Assembly (NCBI GenBank): GCA_963751105.1
Contig: CAVVTG010000002.1
Coordinates: 1,240,001 to 1,304,000 of the forward strand
Length of the DNA: 64,000 nt
Origin: JACVRW01 sp963751105
GTDB lineage: Bacteria; Actinomycetota; Thermoleophilia; Solirubrobacterales; Thermoleophilaceae
Reading direction: 5' to 3'
Numbering within the stretch: position 1 is the stretch's first letter; each line of letters opens with the position of its first letter. This document shows, piece after piece, positions 46,211 to 54,892 of the stretch. A program made the position numbers and the translations under genes. The notes under the pieces were generated by a model that saw only the letters and a list, made by a program, of their open reading frames with translations, did no database searches and was not told the DNA's origin.

Positions 46211-47149
46211 CTACGGCAGCCGCGCCGTGGCCCTCAGGCCGAAGGCCGCCGCTGCCAGCAGCAGCACCACGCCGCCCGCGGCGAAGGCCGAGGTGATCTC
46301 GCGGCGTTCCTTCTTCGTCGCCACGCGTGAGCCGAGGCCCTCGTAGATCTCACTCAGGTCGTCGGCGTCGTCCACGCGGTAGTCGCGGCCGCCGGAGATG
46401 TCGGCGATTCGCTTCATCGTCTCGGGATCGGGCGGCACGGCGAGCAGGGCTCCGCTCGGGGTGGTGATCACCGCTCCTCGGCTGCCCAGAGCCACGGTGC
46501 TGATCGGGATGCCCAGGCGCTTGGCCTGGCGGGCCACTGGCAGCGGGTCGCGTCCCGTGGTGGCCTTGCCGTCGGAGAGGAGCACGATCGCCGCCGGGGT
46601 CCGAGCCTCGCCGCGGCCGTCCACGAGGTCCAGCGCGGCGGCGAGGGCGTCGCCCGTGGCCGTGCCTCCGTCCGCCGAGAGGGAGTCGATCATGGCGCCG
46701 ACGTCGTCGTGGTCGTCGGTGGGCGGCTCGATCGTGTGCGGCTGCTCGGAGAACGCGACCGCGCCCAGGCGCGCCTCGTCCGGGAGCTCCTCGAGGAAGC
46801 GCTTGGCCGCGGTGCGGGCCGCTTCGAGGCGGTTCGGGTCGACGTCGTCGGCGAGCATCGAGCGCGACACGTCGGTCACGAGGATCACGGTGGCCTGCTC
46901 GCTCGGGACGGCCACGGTGGCGTGCGGACGGGCCAGCGCCAGCGCGAGCACGGCCAGCGACGCGAGGAAGAGGCCGAGCGGCACGCGCCGGCGCCAGGCC
47001 CCGGCGCTCGGGATGAGGGGGGCCAGGGTGGCCACGCCCGGGAAGCGGATGGCGTAGCGGCGCGAGCGCCGCCGCCCCAGCACGTAGAGGCCGAGCAGCA
47101 GCGGGACCAGGACCAGGGCGGCCAGCCATACGGGAGAGGCGAAGCTCAT
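46211..47149 (-). CDS. VWA domain membrane protein (BatA-like)
   Basis: 312 residues. Two N-terminal hydrophobic segments (ASPVWLAALVLVPLLLGLYV and VPLGLFLASLAVLALALA) precede a von Willebrand A domain with MIDAS residues DVSRSM, the GGTATGDAL Thr and LLSDGKATTG Asp. A C-terminal hydrophobic segment (FAAGGVVLLLAAAAFGL) anchors it, so the VWA domain faces outside. ATG 47149 overlaps the DUF58 stop. Third in a MoxR-DUF58-VWA transcription unit, which in related systems assists folding or activation of membrane or secreted proteins. Confidence 0.9.
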   Translation of the reverse strand: MSFASPVWLAALVLVPLLLGLYVLGRRRSRRYAIRFPGVATLAPLIPSAGAWRRRVPLGLFLASLAVLALALARPHATVAVPSEQATVILVTDVSRSMLADDVDPNRLEAARTAAKRFLEELPDEARLGAVAFSEQPHTIEPPTDDHDDVGAMIDSLSADGGTATGDALAAALDLVDGRGEARTPAAIVLLSDGKATTGRDPLPVARQAKRLGIPISTVALGSRGAVITTPSGALLAVPPDPETMKRIADISGGRDYRVDDADDLSEIYEGLGSRVATKKERREITSAFAAGGVVLLLAAAAFGLRATARLP

Positions 47150-48111
47150 CGCAGCCCCCGTCCGAGCTCGCGTGCCCACGAGCCGGCGGTGGAGAGGACC
47201 ACGTGATCGGCCCCGGCCCGGCGCAGCGCTCGGGCCACCTCCGCCCGCTTGGCGGCTGCGGCGGCGGCGAACTCCTCGCGCAGGCGCCGGCTGCGCGTGT
47301 CGGCCTCCACCCGCCGCCCGGTCTCCGGATCGATCATGGCCACGCGGCCCACGTCGGGGAGCGAGTCCTCGCGTGGGTCGCGGATCTCGAGCGCGAGCAC
47401 GGTGTGCCGGGCCGACAGCGCGGCCAGGGGCCGGGCCCAGTCTTCGGGCGGATCGCCGAAGTCCGAGACGATCACCACGAGGCTGGCCAGGCGCGCCAGC
47501 CGCCCGATGCGGACGATCGTGGCTGCGAGTGGCTCACCCCCGGCGCCGTCGGTCGCCACTCCCTCGGACAGCGCCCGGTGGAGGGCCACCCGGGCGCCGC
47601 GGCCCCCGCGCGGTGGCAGCAGCCTGGTGACCGGCGCGCCGAAGGTGATCATCCCCGCCTTGCCGCCGCGGCGCACGGCGAGCGTGCCCACCACGTCCAC
47701 CACGCCCTCGGCCACGTCGCTCTTCAAGCGCTCGGCCGTCCCGAAGGCCATCGACGGCGAGAGGTCCACCGCGAGCCACACCGTGAGCATCCGCTCGGGC
47801 ACGTGCTCGCGCACGTGGGGGATGCCGGTGCGCGCGGTGGCGGACGGATCGAGCTGGCGCACGTCGTCGCCGGGCTGGTAGGGGCGCAGCTGGGCCAGCT
47901 CGGTGCCGCTGCCCACGCCGCTGCCGCGGTGCTCTCCGGCCAGCACGCCACCCGCGCGCCGGACGAAGGCGAGGTCGAGCGCCTCCACCAGCACGCTCGG
48001 CACACTCCCGCCGCCCTGGCGCCCCGGAGGCATCCGCAGGCCGGGGGGAGAAGCGTCCGCGACCGCCTCGCCCGCTCGCGCGCGCGATCCTGGGCGCAGC
48101 GTCAGCTTCAC
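47146..48111 (-). CDS. DUF58 domain protein
   Basis: 321 residues with the DUF58 core GSGTELAQLRPYQPGDDVRQLDP and a VWA-like half containing LAVDLSPSMAFG and LVVIVSDFGDPP. No N-terminal membrane segments are seen, unlike some family members. It overlaps moxR upstream and the VWA gene downstream by four bases each. DUF58 proteins are the standard middle member of MoxR/VWA clusters; the biochemical role is not known. Confidence 0.88.
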   Translation of the reverse strand: MKLTLRPGSRARAGEAVADASPPGLRMPPGRQGGGSVPSVLVEALDLAFVRRAGGVLAGEHRGSGVGSGTELAQLRPYQPGDDVRQLDPSATARTGIPHVREHVPERMLTVWLAVDLSPSMAFGTAERLKSDVAEGVVDVVGTLAVRRGGKAGMITFGAPVTRLLPPRGGRGARVALHRALSEGVATDGAGGEPLAATIVRIGRLARLASLVVIVSDFGDPPEDWARPLAALSARHTVLALEIRDPREDSLPDVGRVAMIDPETGRRVEADTRSRRLREEFAAAAAAKRAEVARALRRAGADHVVLSTAGSWARELGRGLR

Positions 48112-49121
48112 GCCGCCAGCGGCTCCCCGGGCGCTCCCGGACGCTCGAGGTCGGGCTCGGGAACGGCCTCGAGGACCTGCTCGAGCAGTGAGTCGGCGGT
48201 CACGCCGTCGCTCAGGCCCTCGTAGCTCAGCACCAGACGGTGACGCAGCACCTCGGGTGCGAGATCGCGGATGTCTCCGGTGAGCACGTGACGCCGGCCT
48301 CGCAGGAGCGCGAGGGCCCGCGCCGACTGCACGAGGCCGATCGGCCCGCGCGGGCTGGCGCCGTAGCTGAGATGGCTCTCCACATCGGTGAGCCCGTAGT
48401 GGGCGGGACGGCGCGTGGCGTCGGCCAGGGCCACCGCGTACTCGATCGACTCACGGTCCACGAACACCTCGCGCACCGCCACGCGAAAGCGCAGCAGGTC
48501 CTCCGCGGTCAGCTGCATCCCGACCTCGGTGGCCGGCGTGAGCGAGCTCTCCACCACTGCGGCCTCGTCGCCCGGCGCGGGGTAGTCGACCAGGATCTTC
48601 ATCAGGAAGCGGTCAACCTGCGCCTCGGGCAGCGGGTAGGTGCCCTCGGACTCGATCGGGTTCTGGGTGGCCAGCACGAGGAAGGGCAGCGGCACCGGAT
48701 AGGTCTCGCCGCCGATCGTCACCTGCTGCTCCTGCATCACCTCGAGCAGCGCGGACTGCACCTTGGCCGGCGCGCGGTTGATCTCGTCGGCCAGCAGGAA
48801 GTTGGCGAACACCGGCCCGAGCTCGGTGTCGAAGGTCGCGCTGTCGGGCCTGAAGATGCGCGTGCCGACCAGGTCGGAGGGGACGAGATCCGGCGTGAAC
48901 TGGATCCGCCGGAAGCTGCCGCCCACCGCGGAGGCCAGCGTCTTGATGGTGAGCGTCTTGGCCAGGCCGGGCACGCCCTCGAGCAGAACGTGGCCGCCCG
49001 TGAGCAGGGCCACCATCACGCGCTCCAGCATCGCGTCCTGGCCGATGATCACACGCTTGATCTCGTAGAGCGCCGCCTCCAGCGCCTCCCGGGCGTCGTC
49101 GTGCCTGCCGTTCTCAGTCAT
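48108..49121 (-). CDS. MoxR family AAA+ ATPase
   Basis: 337 residues. Walker A is LLEGVPGLAKTLT, Walker B is LLADEINRAPAKVQSALLE, and the MoxR-specific sensor stretch is ATQNPIESEGTYPLPEAQVD. The C-terminal lid has SYGASPRGPIGLVQSARAL. The start at ATG 49121 (MTENGRHDD) removes an unlikely extension over the regulator's promoter. It probably powers maturation of clients together with the VWA proteins. Divergent from the response-regulator gene, with a 97-base shared control region. Confidence 0.92.
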   Translation of the reverse strand: MTENGRHDDAREALEAALYEIKRVIIGQDAMLERVMVALLTGGHVLLEGVPGLAKTLTIKTLASAVGGSFRRIQFTPDLVPSDLVGTRIFRPDSATFDTELGPVFANFLLADEINRAPAKVQSALLEVMQEQQVTIGGETYPVPLPFLVLATQNPIESEGTYPLPEAQVDRFLMKILVDYPAPGDEAAVVESSLTPATEVGMQLTAEDLLRFRVAVREVFVDRESIEYAVALADATRRPAHYGLTDVESHLSYGASPRGPIGLVQSARALALLRGRRHVLTGDIRDLAPEVLRHRLVLSYEGLSDGVTADSLLEQVLEAVPEPDLERPGAPGEPLAA

Positions 49122-49171
49122 GGCCGCCAACTTAGGCCCCTGCTTGTCACCGCCGGATAACGTCTGATGCT

Positions 49172-49192
49172 GCGCTCCTCGCGTAGGAGTGC
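49172..49192. promoter_or_regulatory. Inverted repeat between moxR and the response regulator
   Basis: GCGCTCCT (49172-49179) pairs with AGGAGTGC (49185-49192) across a CGCGT spacer, with one G-T. It lies midway in the divergent interval and could be an operator for the neighbouring OmpR-type regulator or a hairpin. Function is not shown. Confidence 0.45.
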
Positions 49193-49218
49193 AATCAACT
49201 CCCACTAGTCTGACTCAG

Positions 49219-49873
49219 GTGCGCGTGCTCGTGGCGGAGGACGAGCGCCGGGTGGCCGACGCGGTGGCGCGCGGCCTGCGGCGCGAGGGAATGGCGGTGG
49301 ACGTGGCCTACGACGGCGGTGAGGCTCTCGACAAGGCGCGTCTCAACCCGTACGACGTACTGGTGCTCGACCGCGACCTCCCCGTCCTTCACGGCGACGA
49401 CGTGTGCCGGACCCTTCGCGACGAGGAGAGCGACAGCCGCGTGCTCATGCTCACCGCCTCCGTCGGGCCTCGAGCAGACGGTCGACGGCCTCTCGCTCGG
49501 CGCGGACGACTACATGCACAAGCCCTTCGCCTTCGCCGAGCTGGTGGCCCGTCTCCACGCGCTGGCCCGGCGCGCCAACCCGGCCCGCCCGCCCACGCTG
49601 CGCGCCGCCGACGTCGAGCTCGATCCGGTGCGCCACAGCGTCACCCGTGCCGGGCGGAGAATCGAGCTGACCCCGAAGGAGTTCGCGGTGCTCGAGACGC
49701 TCATGGGCGCCGGGGGCGGGGTGGTCTCGAACGACGAGCTGGTCGAGAGGGTCTGGGACGAGAACGCGGACCCCTTCACCAACTCGGTGCGCATGACGGT
49801 CCTGCGCCTGCGCCGCAAGCTCGGCGATCCCCAGGTGGTGGAGACGGTCAAGGGCGCCGGGTACCGCGTATGA
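49219..49873 (+). pseudogene. OmpR/PhoB-type response regulator, +1 frameshift
   Basis: The receiver domain (RVLVAEDERRVADAVARGL; phospho-acceptor Asp in VLVLDRDLPVLHGDD) is in one frame, and the rest of the receiver plus the winged-helix domain (LSLGADDYMHKPFAFAELV, then TPKEFAVLETLM, and FTNSVRMTVLRLRRKLGD) is in the next. Dropping one G from the run 49465-49467 restores ASVGLEQTVDGLSLGADDY and a normal protein of about 217 residues. A miscalled base is as likely as true loss. It ends on an ATGA overlap with the kinase gene. Confidence 0.87.
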
Positions 49874-50982
49874 AGCCGCCGCGCACCACCGTGAGGGCGC
49901 GCCTCACCGGCCTCTATGCGCTGCTGGCCGGGCTGTCCACCGGGCTGATCCTGCTCGTCAGCTACTGGCTGCTCGGTCGCCACTTCGACCGCACCCTTCC
50001 CGACGCGCTGGCCTCGGAGTCGCTCTCCGAGGTGCGTCTGCAGTACCTGGTGGCCTTCGCCGGCATCCTGCTCATCTCCGTGGCCGTCGGCTGGGCCGTG
50101 GCGGGACGGATGCTCGCCCCGGTCCGCCGCATCACCGGCACGGCCCGCCGCGTCTCGGACGAGCGCCTGAGCGAGCGCATCGAGGTAGCCGGGCCCCACG
50201 ACGACCTGCGCGAGCTGGGGGAGACCCTCAACGAGATGCTCGACCGCCTGGCCGACTCCTTCGAGGCGCAGCGGCGCTTCGTGGCCAACGCGAGCCACGA
50301 GCTGCGCAGCCCCCTGACCGTGATCCGCTCAGAGGCCGAGGTCGCGCTGGCCAACCCCGAGCCCGACGTCGACGAGCTGCGCGAGATGGCCGCCTCGGTG
50401 ATCGAGGCCAGCCGCCGTACCGAGGCCCTGCTCACGAGCCTGCTGATCCTGGCGCGCAGCCAGCAGGGCCTGCTCCGGGAGGAGCAGCTCGATCTCGCCC
50501 AGGCGGCAGCGACGGCCGCCCGCCTGACCCAGCGCGAGGCGGCCACGCAGGGGGTGCGGATCGAGGAGCAGCTCGAGCCGGCACCGCTGGCGGGCGACCG
50601 CGCCCTGATCGAGCGGCTGGTGGCCAACCTGGTGGAGAACGGCGTGCGCTACAACCGCCCGGGCGGCTACGTCTCGGTCCGCACCGAGACGGGCGAGGAC
50701 GGCCGGGCGGTGGTGACCGTCGAGAACTCGGGCCCCCGGGTGGCTCCGGCGGCCGCGGCACGCCTGTCCCAGCCGTTCGAGCGCCTCGAGCGCGGTGCGG
50801 ACGGCCGGGGTGCCGGCCTGGGCCTTTCCATCGTCAGCGCCGTGAGCGAAGCCCACGGAGGCGAGGTGGTCATCGAGCCGCGTGACTCAGGCGGGCTGCG
50901 GGTGTCGGTGCGACTGCCTAGGAACGGCGATCTTCACGCCACGGACAATCGTGGCGACCGGCGGCCGGCAGTTCCTGCCTGA
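49870..50982 (+). CDS. Sensor histidine kinase
   Basis: 370 residues. Two membrane segments (LTGLYALLAGLSTGLILLVS and YLVAFAGILLISVAVGWAVA) have almost no extracytoplasmic loop between them, so it may sense within the membrane or with partners. HAMP follows (about 75-130), then DHp with VANASHELRSPLTVI, N box LVANLVENGVRYN and G box GRGAGLGLSIVSAV. ATG 49870 overlaps the regulator's stop. The long frame joined to the regulator upstream is an artefact of the frameshift. The last 25 residues after LPRNG overlap a small antisense ORF and may be non-conserved. Confidence 0.9.
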   Translation: MKPPRTTVRARLTGLYALLAGLSTGLILLVSYWLLGRHFDRTLPDALASESLSEVRLQYLVAFAGILLISVAVGWAVAGRMLAPVRRITGTARRVSDERLSERIEVAGPHDDLRELGETLNEMLDRLADSFEAQRRFVANASHELRSPLTVIRSEAEVALANPEPDVDELREMAASVIEASRRTEALLTSLLILARSQQGLLREEQLDLAQAAATAARLTQREAATQGVRIEEQLEPAPLAGDRALIERLVANLVENGVRYNRPGGYVSVRTETGEDGRAVVTVENSGPRVAPAAAARLSQPFERLERGADGRGAGLGLSIVSAVSEAHGGEVVIEPRDSGGLRVSVRLPRNGDLHATDNRGDRRPAVPA

Positions 50983-51115
50983 GCTCCGCCGCGTCGCGTG
51001 CGCGGTCGCTCTCCGCCAGACGCCCGTCCAGCCCGGCCAGGCCCTGCACGGAGCTGCCGAGCAGGCCGGCTCCCACCACCACGGCCACAGCGATCAGGGC
51101 TCGCGTCCGACGCAC
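50918..51115 (-). CDS. Small exported or membrane protein (uncertain)
   Basis: 65 residues from GTG 51115. A clear hydrophobic N-terminal segment (ALIAVAVVVGAGLLGSSVQG) follows MRRTR, like a signal peptide or single membrane helix, followed by a polar tail. It overlaps the kinase 3' end by 65 bases. No family is recognised; coding status is uncertain. Confidence 0.35.
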   Translation of the reverse strand: MRRTRALIAVAVVVGAGLLGSSVQGLAGLDGRLAESDRARDAAELRQELPAAGRHDCPWREDRRS

Positions 51116-51158
51116 ACCGACAAACCTAGTGAACCGGCCGCGGCGTTCTTGTGAACGT

Positions 51159-52157
51159 TCAGGGCAGCCGCCCGAACCAGCGCAGGGACAGCGCGCCGCC
51201 CACGATCAGCAGCACCACCGCTCCGCCCGCGAAGGCGGAGGTCACCTGCCGGCGCTCCTCGCGGGTGGCCACGCGCGAGCCGAGGCGCTCGTACACCGAC
51301 GCCAGCTCCTCGTCCGCGTTGGCCGAGAAGGTGCGGCCGCCGCTGATCGCAGCGATTCGCCTCATGGTTTCGCGGTCGGGCGGCACCGAGCGAGTCACGG
51401 TCGAGCCGTCGGGCCGCTCGACCTCGATCGTCCCCTCGTCGGTGCCCAGAGCCACCGTGTACACCGGTATCCGGGCGCGGGCGGCCTCGCGGGCCACCGG
51501 GATGGGATCGCGGCCGTGCGTGGCCGCGCCATCGGAGATCAGGATCACGGCCGCCGGATCGCGCGCGTTGCGCTCACGCTGGGCGCGGTTGCTGCCGGCG
51601 CGGTCGTTGCCGCGCGCCCGTGACTGCTCCAGCAACCCCAGCGCCGCGGCCAGGCCGCTTCCGGTGGCGGTGCCGCCGCTCGGTCGCAGGCTCGCGATCA
51701 GCGCGCGGGTACGTTCCCGCTCGGCCCGCGGTGGTTCGATGGCCTGCACGGCCTGATTGAAGCTCACCGCGCCGACCCGCAGCTCACTGGGGGCCCGGTC
51801 CACGAAGTCGAGCGCGGCGCGACGCACGGCGCTCATTCGCGAGGGAGCCACGTCGCGCGAAAGCATGGACCCGGAGACGTCGGTCACCAGAACCACTGAC
51901 GCGCGCTCCTCGGGCACCGCCACGGTGGCCTCCGGCCGGGCCAGGGCGATCGCTCCGATGGCCAGCGCGAGGGCGTAGGCCGCGAGGGGCAGATGCCGGC
52001 GCACGCCCGGGCGCACCGGGGCCACCGAGGCCATGAGCGCGGGCGAGGCGAAGCGCCCGGCGGCACGGCCACGCCGCCGGTCGATCAGCACGTAGGCGGC
52101 CACCACCAGCGGAAGCGCCAGCAGAACCAGCAGGAACCAGGGGGCCTGGAAGCTCAC
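51159..52157 (-). CDS. Second VWA domain membrane protein
   Basis: 332 residues, clearly paralogous to the product at 46211-47149. N-terminal membrane segments (WFLLVLLALPLVVAAYVL and PLAAYALALAIGAIALA), MIDAS DVSGSMLSRDV with GGTATGSGLAAAL and LISDGAATHG, and a C-terminal FAGGAVVLLIVGGALSL anchor. Both share RVATREERR/RVATKKERR before the last helix. It has a longer loop rich in Arg and Asn at about 190-205. Its start overlaps the htrA stop by four bases. Confidence 0.9.
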   Translation of the reverse strand: MSFQAPWFLLVLLALPLVVAAYVLIDRRRGRAAGRFASPALMASVAPVRPGVRRHLPLAAYALALAIGAIALARPEATVAVPEERASVVLVTDVSGSMLSRDVAPSRMSAVRRAALDFVDRAPSELRVGAVSFNQAVQAIEPPRAERERTRALIASLRPSGGTATGSGLAAALGLLEQSRARGNDRAGSNRAQRERNARDPAAVILISDGAATHGRDPIPVAREAARARIPVYTVALGTDEGTIEVERPDGSTVTRSVPPDRETMRRIAAISGGRTFSANADEELASVYERLGSRVATREERRQVTSAFAGGAVVLLIVGGALSLRWFGRLP

Positions 52158-53314
52158 GGAGTGCGCTGGGGCCGAGCACCCAGGGTGATGGTGATCGTGC
52201 GTGGCTCGCCGTCACGCACCAGCTCGACCCGTACCTGGTCGCTCGGCTCCTTGCCCGAGATGGCCTCGGAGACGTCCTCGGGCTCGCTCACCGAGCGTCC
52301 GTCCACGCTGATGATCACGTCGCCGGCCTCCACGCCGGCGTCGGCGGCGGGTCCGGCCGGGGCAACGTCGACCACGCCCGCGCCGCGGGAATCCGGAGTA
52401 GTGGTGACGCCGAGGTAGGGCCGCTCGATCTTCTCGCCGCGGGCGAGCCGCGGGATCACGTCGCGCACCGTGTTGGCCGAGACGGCAAAGCCGATGCCGA
52501 TGTTGCCCTGGCTTCCGCCGGTGGCGATCTGAGAGTTGACCCCGATCACGCGTCCGCGCACGTCGAGCAGCGGGCCACCGGAGTTGCCGGGATTGATCGG
52601 CGCGTCCGTCTGGATGGCCTCCTCGATCTGGAAGCCGTCGGGCGCCTGGATCTCGCGGCCCACGCCGGAGACGATTCCCTGGGTGGCGGTGCGGTCGAGG
52701 CCGAAGGGATGTCCGATGGCGATCACCTGGTCGCCCACGCGCACCTTCTCCGAGTCGGCGAGCGGCAGCGGCCGCAGGTTGTCGACGCTGCCGGGATCGA
52801 CCCTGAGGGCGGCGAGGTCGGAGGAGGGGTCGGTGCCCAGCACGTCGGCCTCCACCAGGCGGCCGCTGTCGTTGAAGCGAACCGTGGCTGTCTGAGCGTC
52901 ACCCACCACGTGAGCGTTGGTGACGATGGTGCCGTCGCCGCGGACCACGAAGCCGGTCCCCGAGGCCGAGCCGGCTCGGACCGAGACCACGCCGGGGCCG
53001 GCCGTCTGGTAGACGCGGCCGGCGGCGGCGGTGGGAATGGGACGCGAGTCGGCCGCGCCCGGGAGCGAGCCGGGGTCGTCGTTGTCGGCCAAGAGGGAGA
53101 AGGCGCCGACGGCCAGAGCCACCAGCGCCGTGGCCAGCGCGGCCAGGGGAAGCAGCGCCCGACGCCGGCGCGGGGGCTCGGGCGGCGGGGTCGGCTCGGG
53201 GTCGCCGGCGGGCGGGCGCGCCTCGCGGGCCTGCCGGTTCCAGCGCGCGGACGAGAAGGGCCCCCCGTCGGCTTCGCGCTCGCGGTCCACCCACAGGCTG
53301 TCGTTCGGCGTCAC
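52154..53314 (-). CDS. HtrA/DegP-like serine protease with one PDZ domain
   Basis: 386 residues. A cytoplasmic N-terminus rich in Pro and Arg (1-50) is followed by one membrane helix (LLPLAALATALVALAVGAF), a trypsin-like domain with His in TNAHVVGD, Asp in SSDLAALRVD and Ser in NPGNSGGPLLDV, and a PDZ domain (about 300-380, AGVEAGDVIISVDGRSV). The protease faces outside. It is the first gene of a two-gene unit with the VWA paralogue, suggesting envelope protein quality control. Confidence 0.93.
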   Translation of the reverse strand: MTPNDSLWVDREREADGGPFSSARWNRQAREARPPAGDPEPTPPPEPPRRRRALLPLAALATALVALAVGAFSLLADNDDPGSLPGAADSRPIPTAAAGRVYQTAGPGVVSVRAGSASGTGFVVRGDGTIVTNAHVVGDAQTATVRFNDSGRLVEADVLGTDPSSDLAALRVDPGSVDNLRPLPLADSEKVRVGDQVIAIGHPFGLDRTATQGIVSGVGREIQAPDGFQIEEAIQTDAPINPGNSGGPLLDVRGRVIGVNSQIATGGSQGNIGIGFAVSANTVRDVIPRLARGEKIERPYLGVTTTPDSRGAGVVDVAPAGPAADAGVEAGDVIISVDGRSVSEPEDVSEAISGKEPSDQVRVELVRDGEPRTITITLGARPQRTP

Positions 53315-53376
53315 GTCGGCGACGGTACGCGGGGCGGCGTCACCGCTGCATAACGGCGAGCGAGCGACGATCGGGC

Positions 53377-53664
53377 TCAGCCGCGCCGCATCAGCCGGCC
53401 GACCGCGGCCATCAGCTCGCTCGTCATCTCCTCCTGCTCGGCCTCCTTGCTACCCACGACGCAGTGGCGGGCGTGATCGTCGAGGAGACCGAGCGCGACC
53501 TTGTCCAGCGCGGCCTGTACCGCTCCGATCTGGGTTAGGACGTCGATGCAGTAGCGCTCCTCGTCAACCATCTTCTCGATGCCGCGCACCTGACCCTCGA
53601 TCCGGCGCAGGCGGCCCTGGAGCTGATCCTTGGTGGCGGAGTAACCGCGGGCTTCGGTGGCCAT
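53377..53664 (-). CDS. csoR: CsoR-family metal-sensing repressor
   Basis: 95 residues, all-helical DUF156 fold. The copper ligand set Cys-His-Cys is present: Cys in EERYCIDVLTQI, and His and Cys in LLDDHARHCVVG. RLRRIEGQVRGIEKMV is the DNA-contact helix. A matching palindrome lies 10 bases upstream, so autoregulation is likely. No copA, copZ or other copper-export gene is adjacent; the upstream gene is a glycosyltransferase. Confidence 0.9.
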   Translation of the reverse strand: MATEARGYSATKDQLQGRLRRIEGQVRGIEKMVDEERYCIDVLTQIGAVQAALDKVALGLLDDHARHCVVGSKEAEQEEMTSELMAAVGRLMRRG

Positions 53665-53668
53665 GCCT

Positions 53669-54892
53669 CTACTGTACCCCGTGGGGGTATCGGATCGGGG
53701 CGCCGGCCAGCTCCTCCACGGCGTCGGCCGCCGCCGCCGGTCCGTCGTGGGCGTCCGACCAGCGCCGCAGTTCGCCCGCCCGCTCGGCGTAGCCCGGCTG
53801 CCCGAGCAGGCGGCGCACCGCCAGCCGGACCCCGCGTGCGGTGTGAAAGCGGCGCGGGAGCGAGACGCCCACGCCGGCCCAGCGCACGCGCGCCGCGTTC
53901 TCGGCCATGTCGCCCGCGTGGGGGCAGGCCACCACGGGCACTCCGCAGGCGAGGGCTCGCGCGAGCGTTCCGTGGCCGGCGTGGCAGACCACCGCGCTGC
54001 AGTGCGGCATGACCCTCGCGTACGAGACCCAGTCCACGAGGCGCGCGTTGGCCGGAGTGGGCAGCGGCTGCTCCGGAGCGCGCCGGTTGGTCGTGGCCAG
54101 CACCCGCACCGGCTCGGCGGCCAGACCGTCGAGCGCGGACCGCAGCAGCCGCCCCTCGGGGTCCTGCGACGTGCTCGGCGCCACCAGCACGAGCGGGTCG
54201 TCGCCCGGCGGCAGGTCGACGTCGCCGAACGGTTGCTCCCACAACAGCGGGCCCGTGATCCTCATCGCCGGCGGCGGGGCCTCGCGCGGGTACTCGAGCT
54301 GGGGAAACGTGGCCACCAGCGCGAGCTCGCGCGAGATGCCGCCGTGCACGTGGCCGAGCGCCGGCAGGCCTACCCGGGCCCGGGCCCCGTTGAGCTCGCC
54401 GCGCCCCTGCTCCTCGCCGCGCATGAGCAGCGGGCGGCTGAGCTCCCACAGCCGTCGCCCCGCGCGCGTGCGCGGGTAGACGGCGCCGACCGCGTAGACC
54501 GGGAAGCCTCGCTCGCCGGCGGGGAGCACGTGGGGGACCAGGGTGGCCCAGCGCCGCTGTTCGAGCTCGGCGGCCAGCGCGGCCGCCACGGTGAGGATGT
54601 CGGCCACCACCACCTGGGGATCGACGGCGCGGATCAGCTCCCGTGTGACGGCCGAGGCCTTGACGGCCGCCACGTAGGGCTTCAGCGGCCGCTCCCGAGT
54701 AGGGAACACCTGGTACTCGGGCGCGGCGGCGAAGCGCATGCCCTCGCGCTCCGCCGGCTCGCGCCAGCGTTCCCACGTCTCCAGCGTCACCTCGTGCCCG
54801 CGGCGGGCGAGCTCGGCGCCCAGGGCGATCGCCGGGAAGGCGTGGCCCGGGTCGCCGAAGGCGGCGATCAGGAAGCGCCGGCCTGCGCTCAG
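53669..54892 (-). CDS. GT-B glycosyltransferase (MGT/UGT-like), probable CTG start
   Basis: 407 residues if started at CTG 54892. The conventional start GTG 54790 would omit the N-terminal Rossmann strand and glycine loop RRFLIAAFGDPGHAFPAIAL, which is in frame and clearly of the family. CTG 54892 overlaps the LLM stop as CTGA, the same arrangement as the ATGA and GTGA overlaps elsewhere here. The donor-binding C-terminal part has VDWVSYARVMPHCSAVVCHAG, then GHGTLARALACGVPVVACP, typical of macrolide/flavonoid-type enzymes. The acceptor is unknown. Confidence 0.82.
   Translation of the reverse strand: MSAGRRFLIAAFGDPGHAFPAIALGAELARRGHEVTLETWERWREPAEREGMRFAAAPEYQVFPTRERPLKPYVAAVKASAVTRELIRAVDPQVVVADILTVAAALAAELEQRRWATLVPHVLPAGERGFPVYAVGAVYPRTRAGRRLWELSRPLLMRGEEQGRGELNGARARVGLPALGHVHGGISRELALVATFPQLEYPREAPPPAMRITGPLLWEQPFGDVDLPPGDDPLVLVAPSTSQDPEGRLLRSALDGLAAEPVRVLATTNRRAPEQPLPTPANARLVDWVSYARVMPHCSAVVCHAGHGTLARALACGVPVVACPHAGDMAENAARVRWAGVGVSLPRRFHTARGVRLAVRRLLGQPGYAERAGELRRWSDAHDGPAAAADAVEELAGAPIRYPHGVQ
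53675..53689. promoter_or_regulatory. CsoR operator
   Basis: TACCCC-GTG-GGGGTA, the standard CsoR-type palindrome. It covers 10 to 25 bases upstream of the csoR start and lies inside the 3' end of the glycosyltransferase coding region. Confidence 0.8.

Noticed and set aside
49189..50982. A 597-codon frame that seems to fuse a receiver domain to a histidine kinase
   Set aside because: The middle part is out-of-frame sequence: the true winged-helix domain is in another frame and the kinase starts at ATG 49870. The apparent fusion comes from the +1 shift at 49465-49467.
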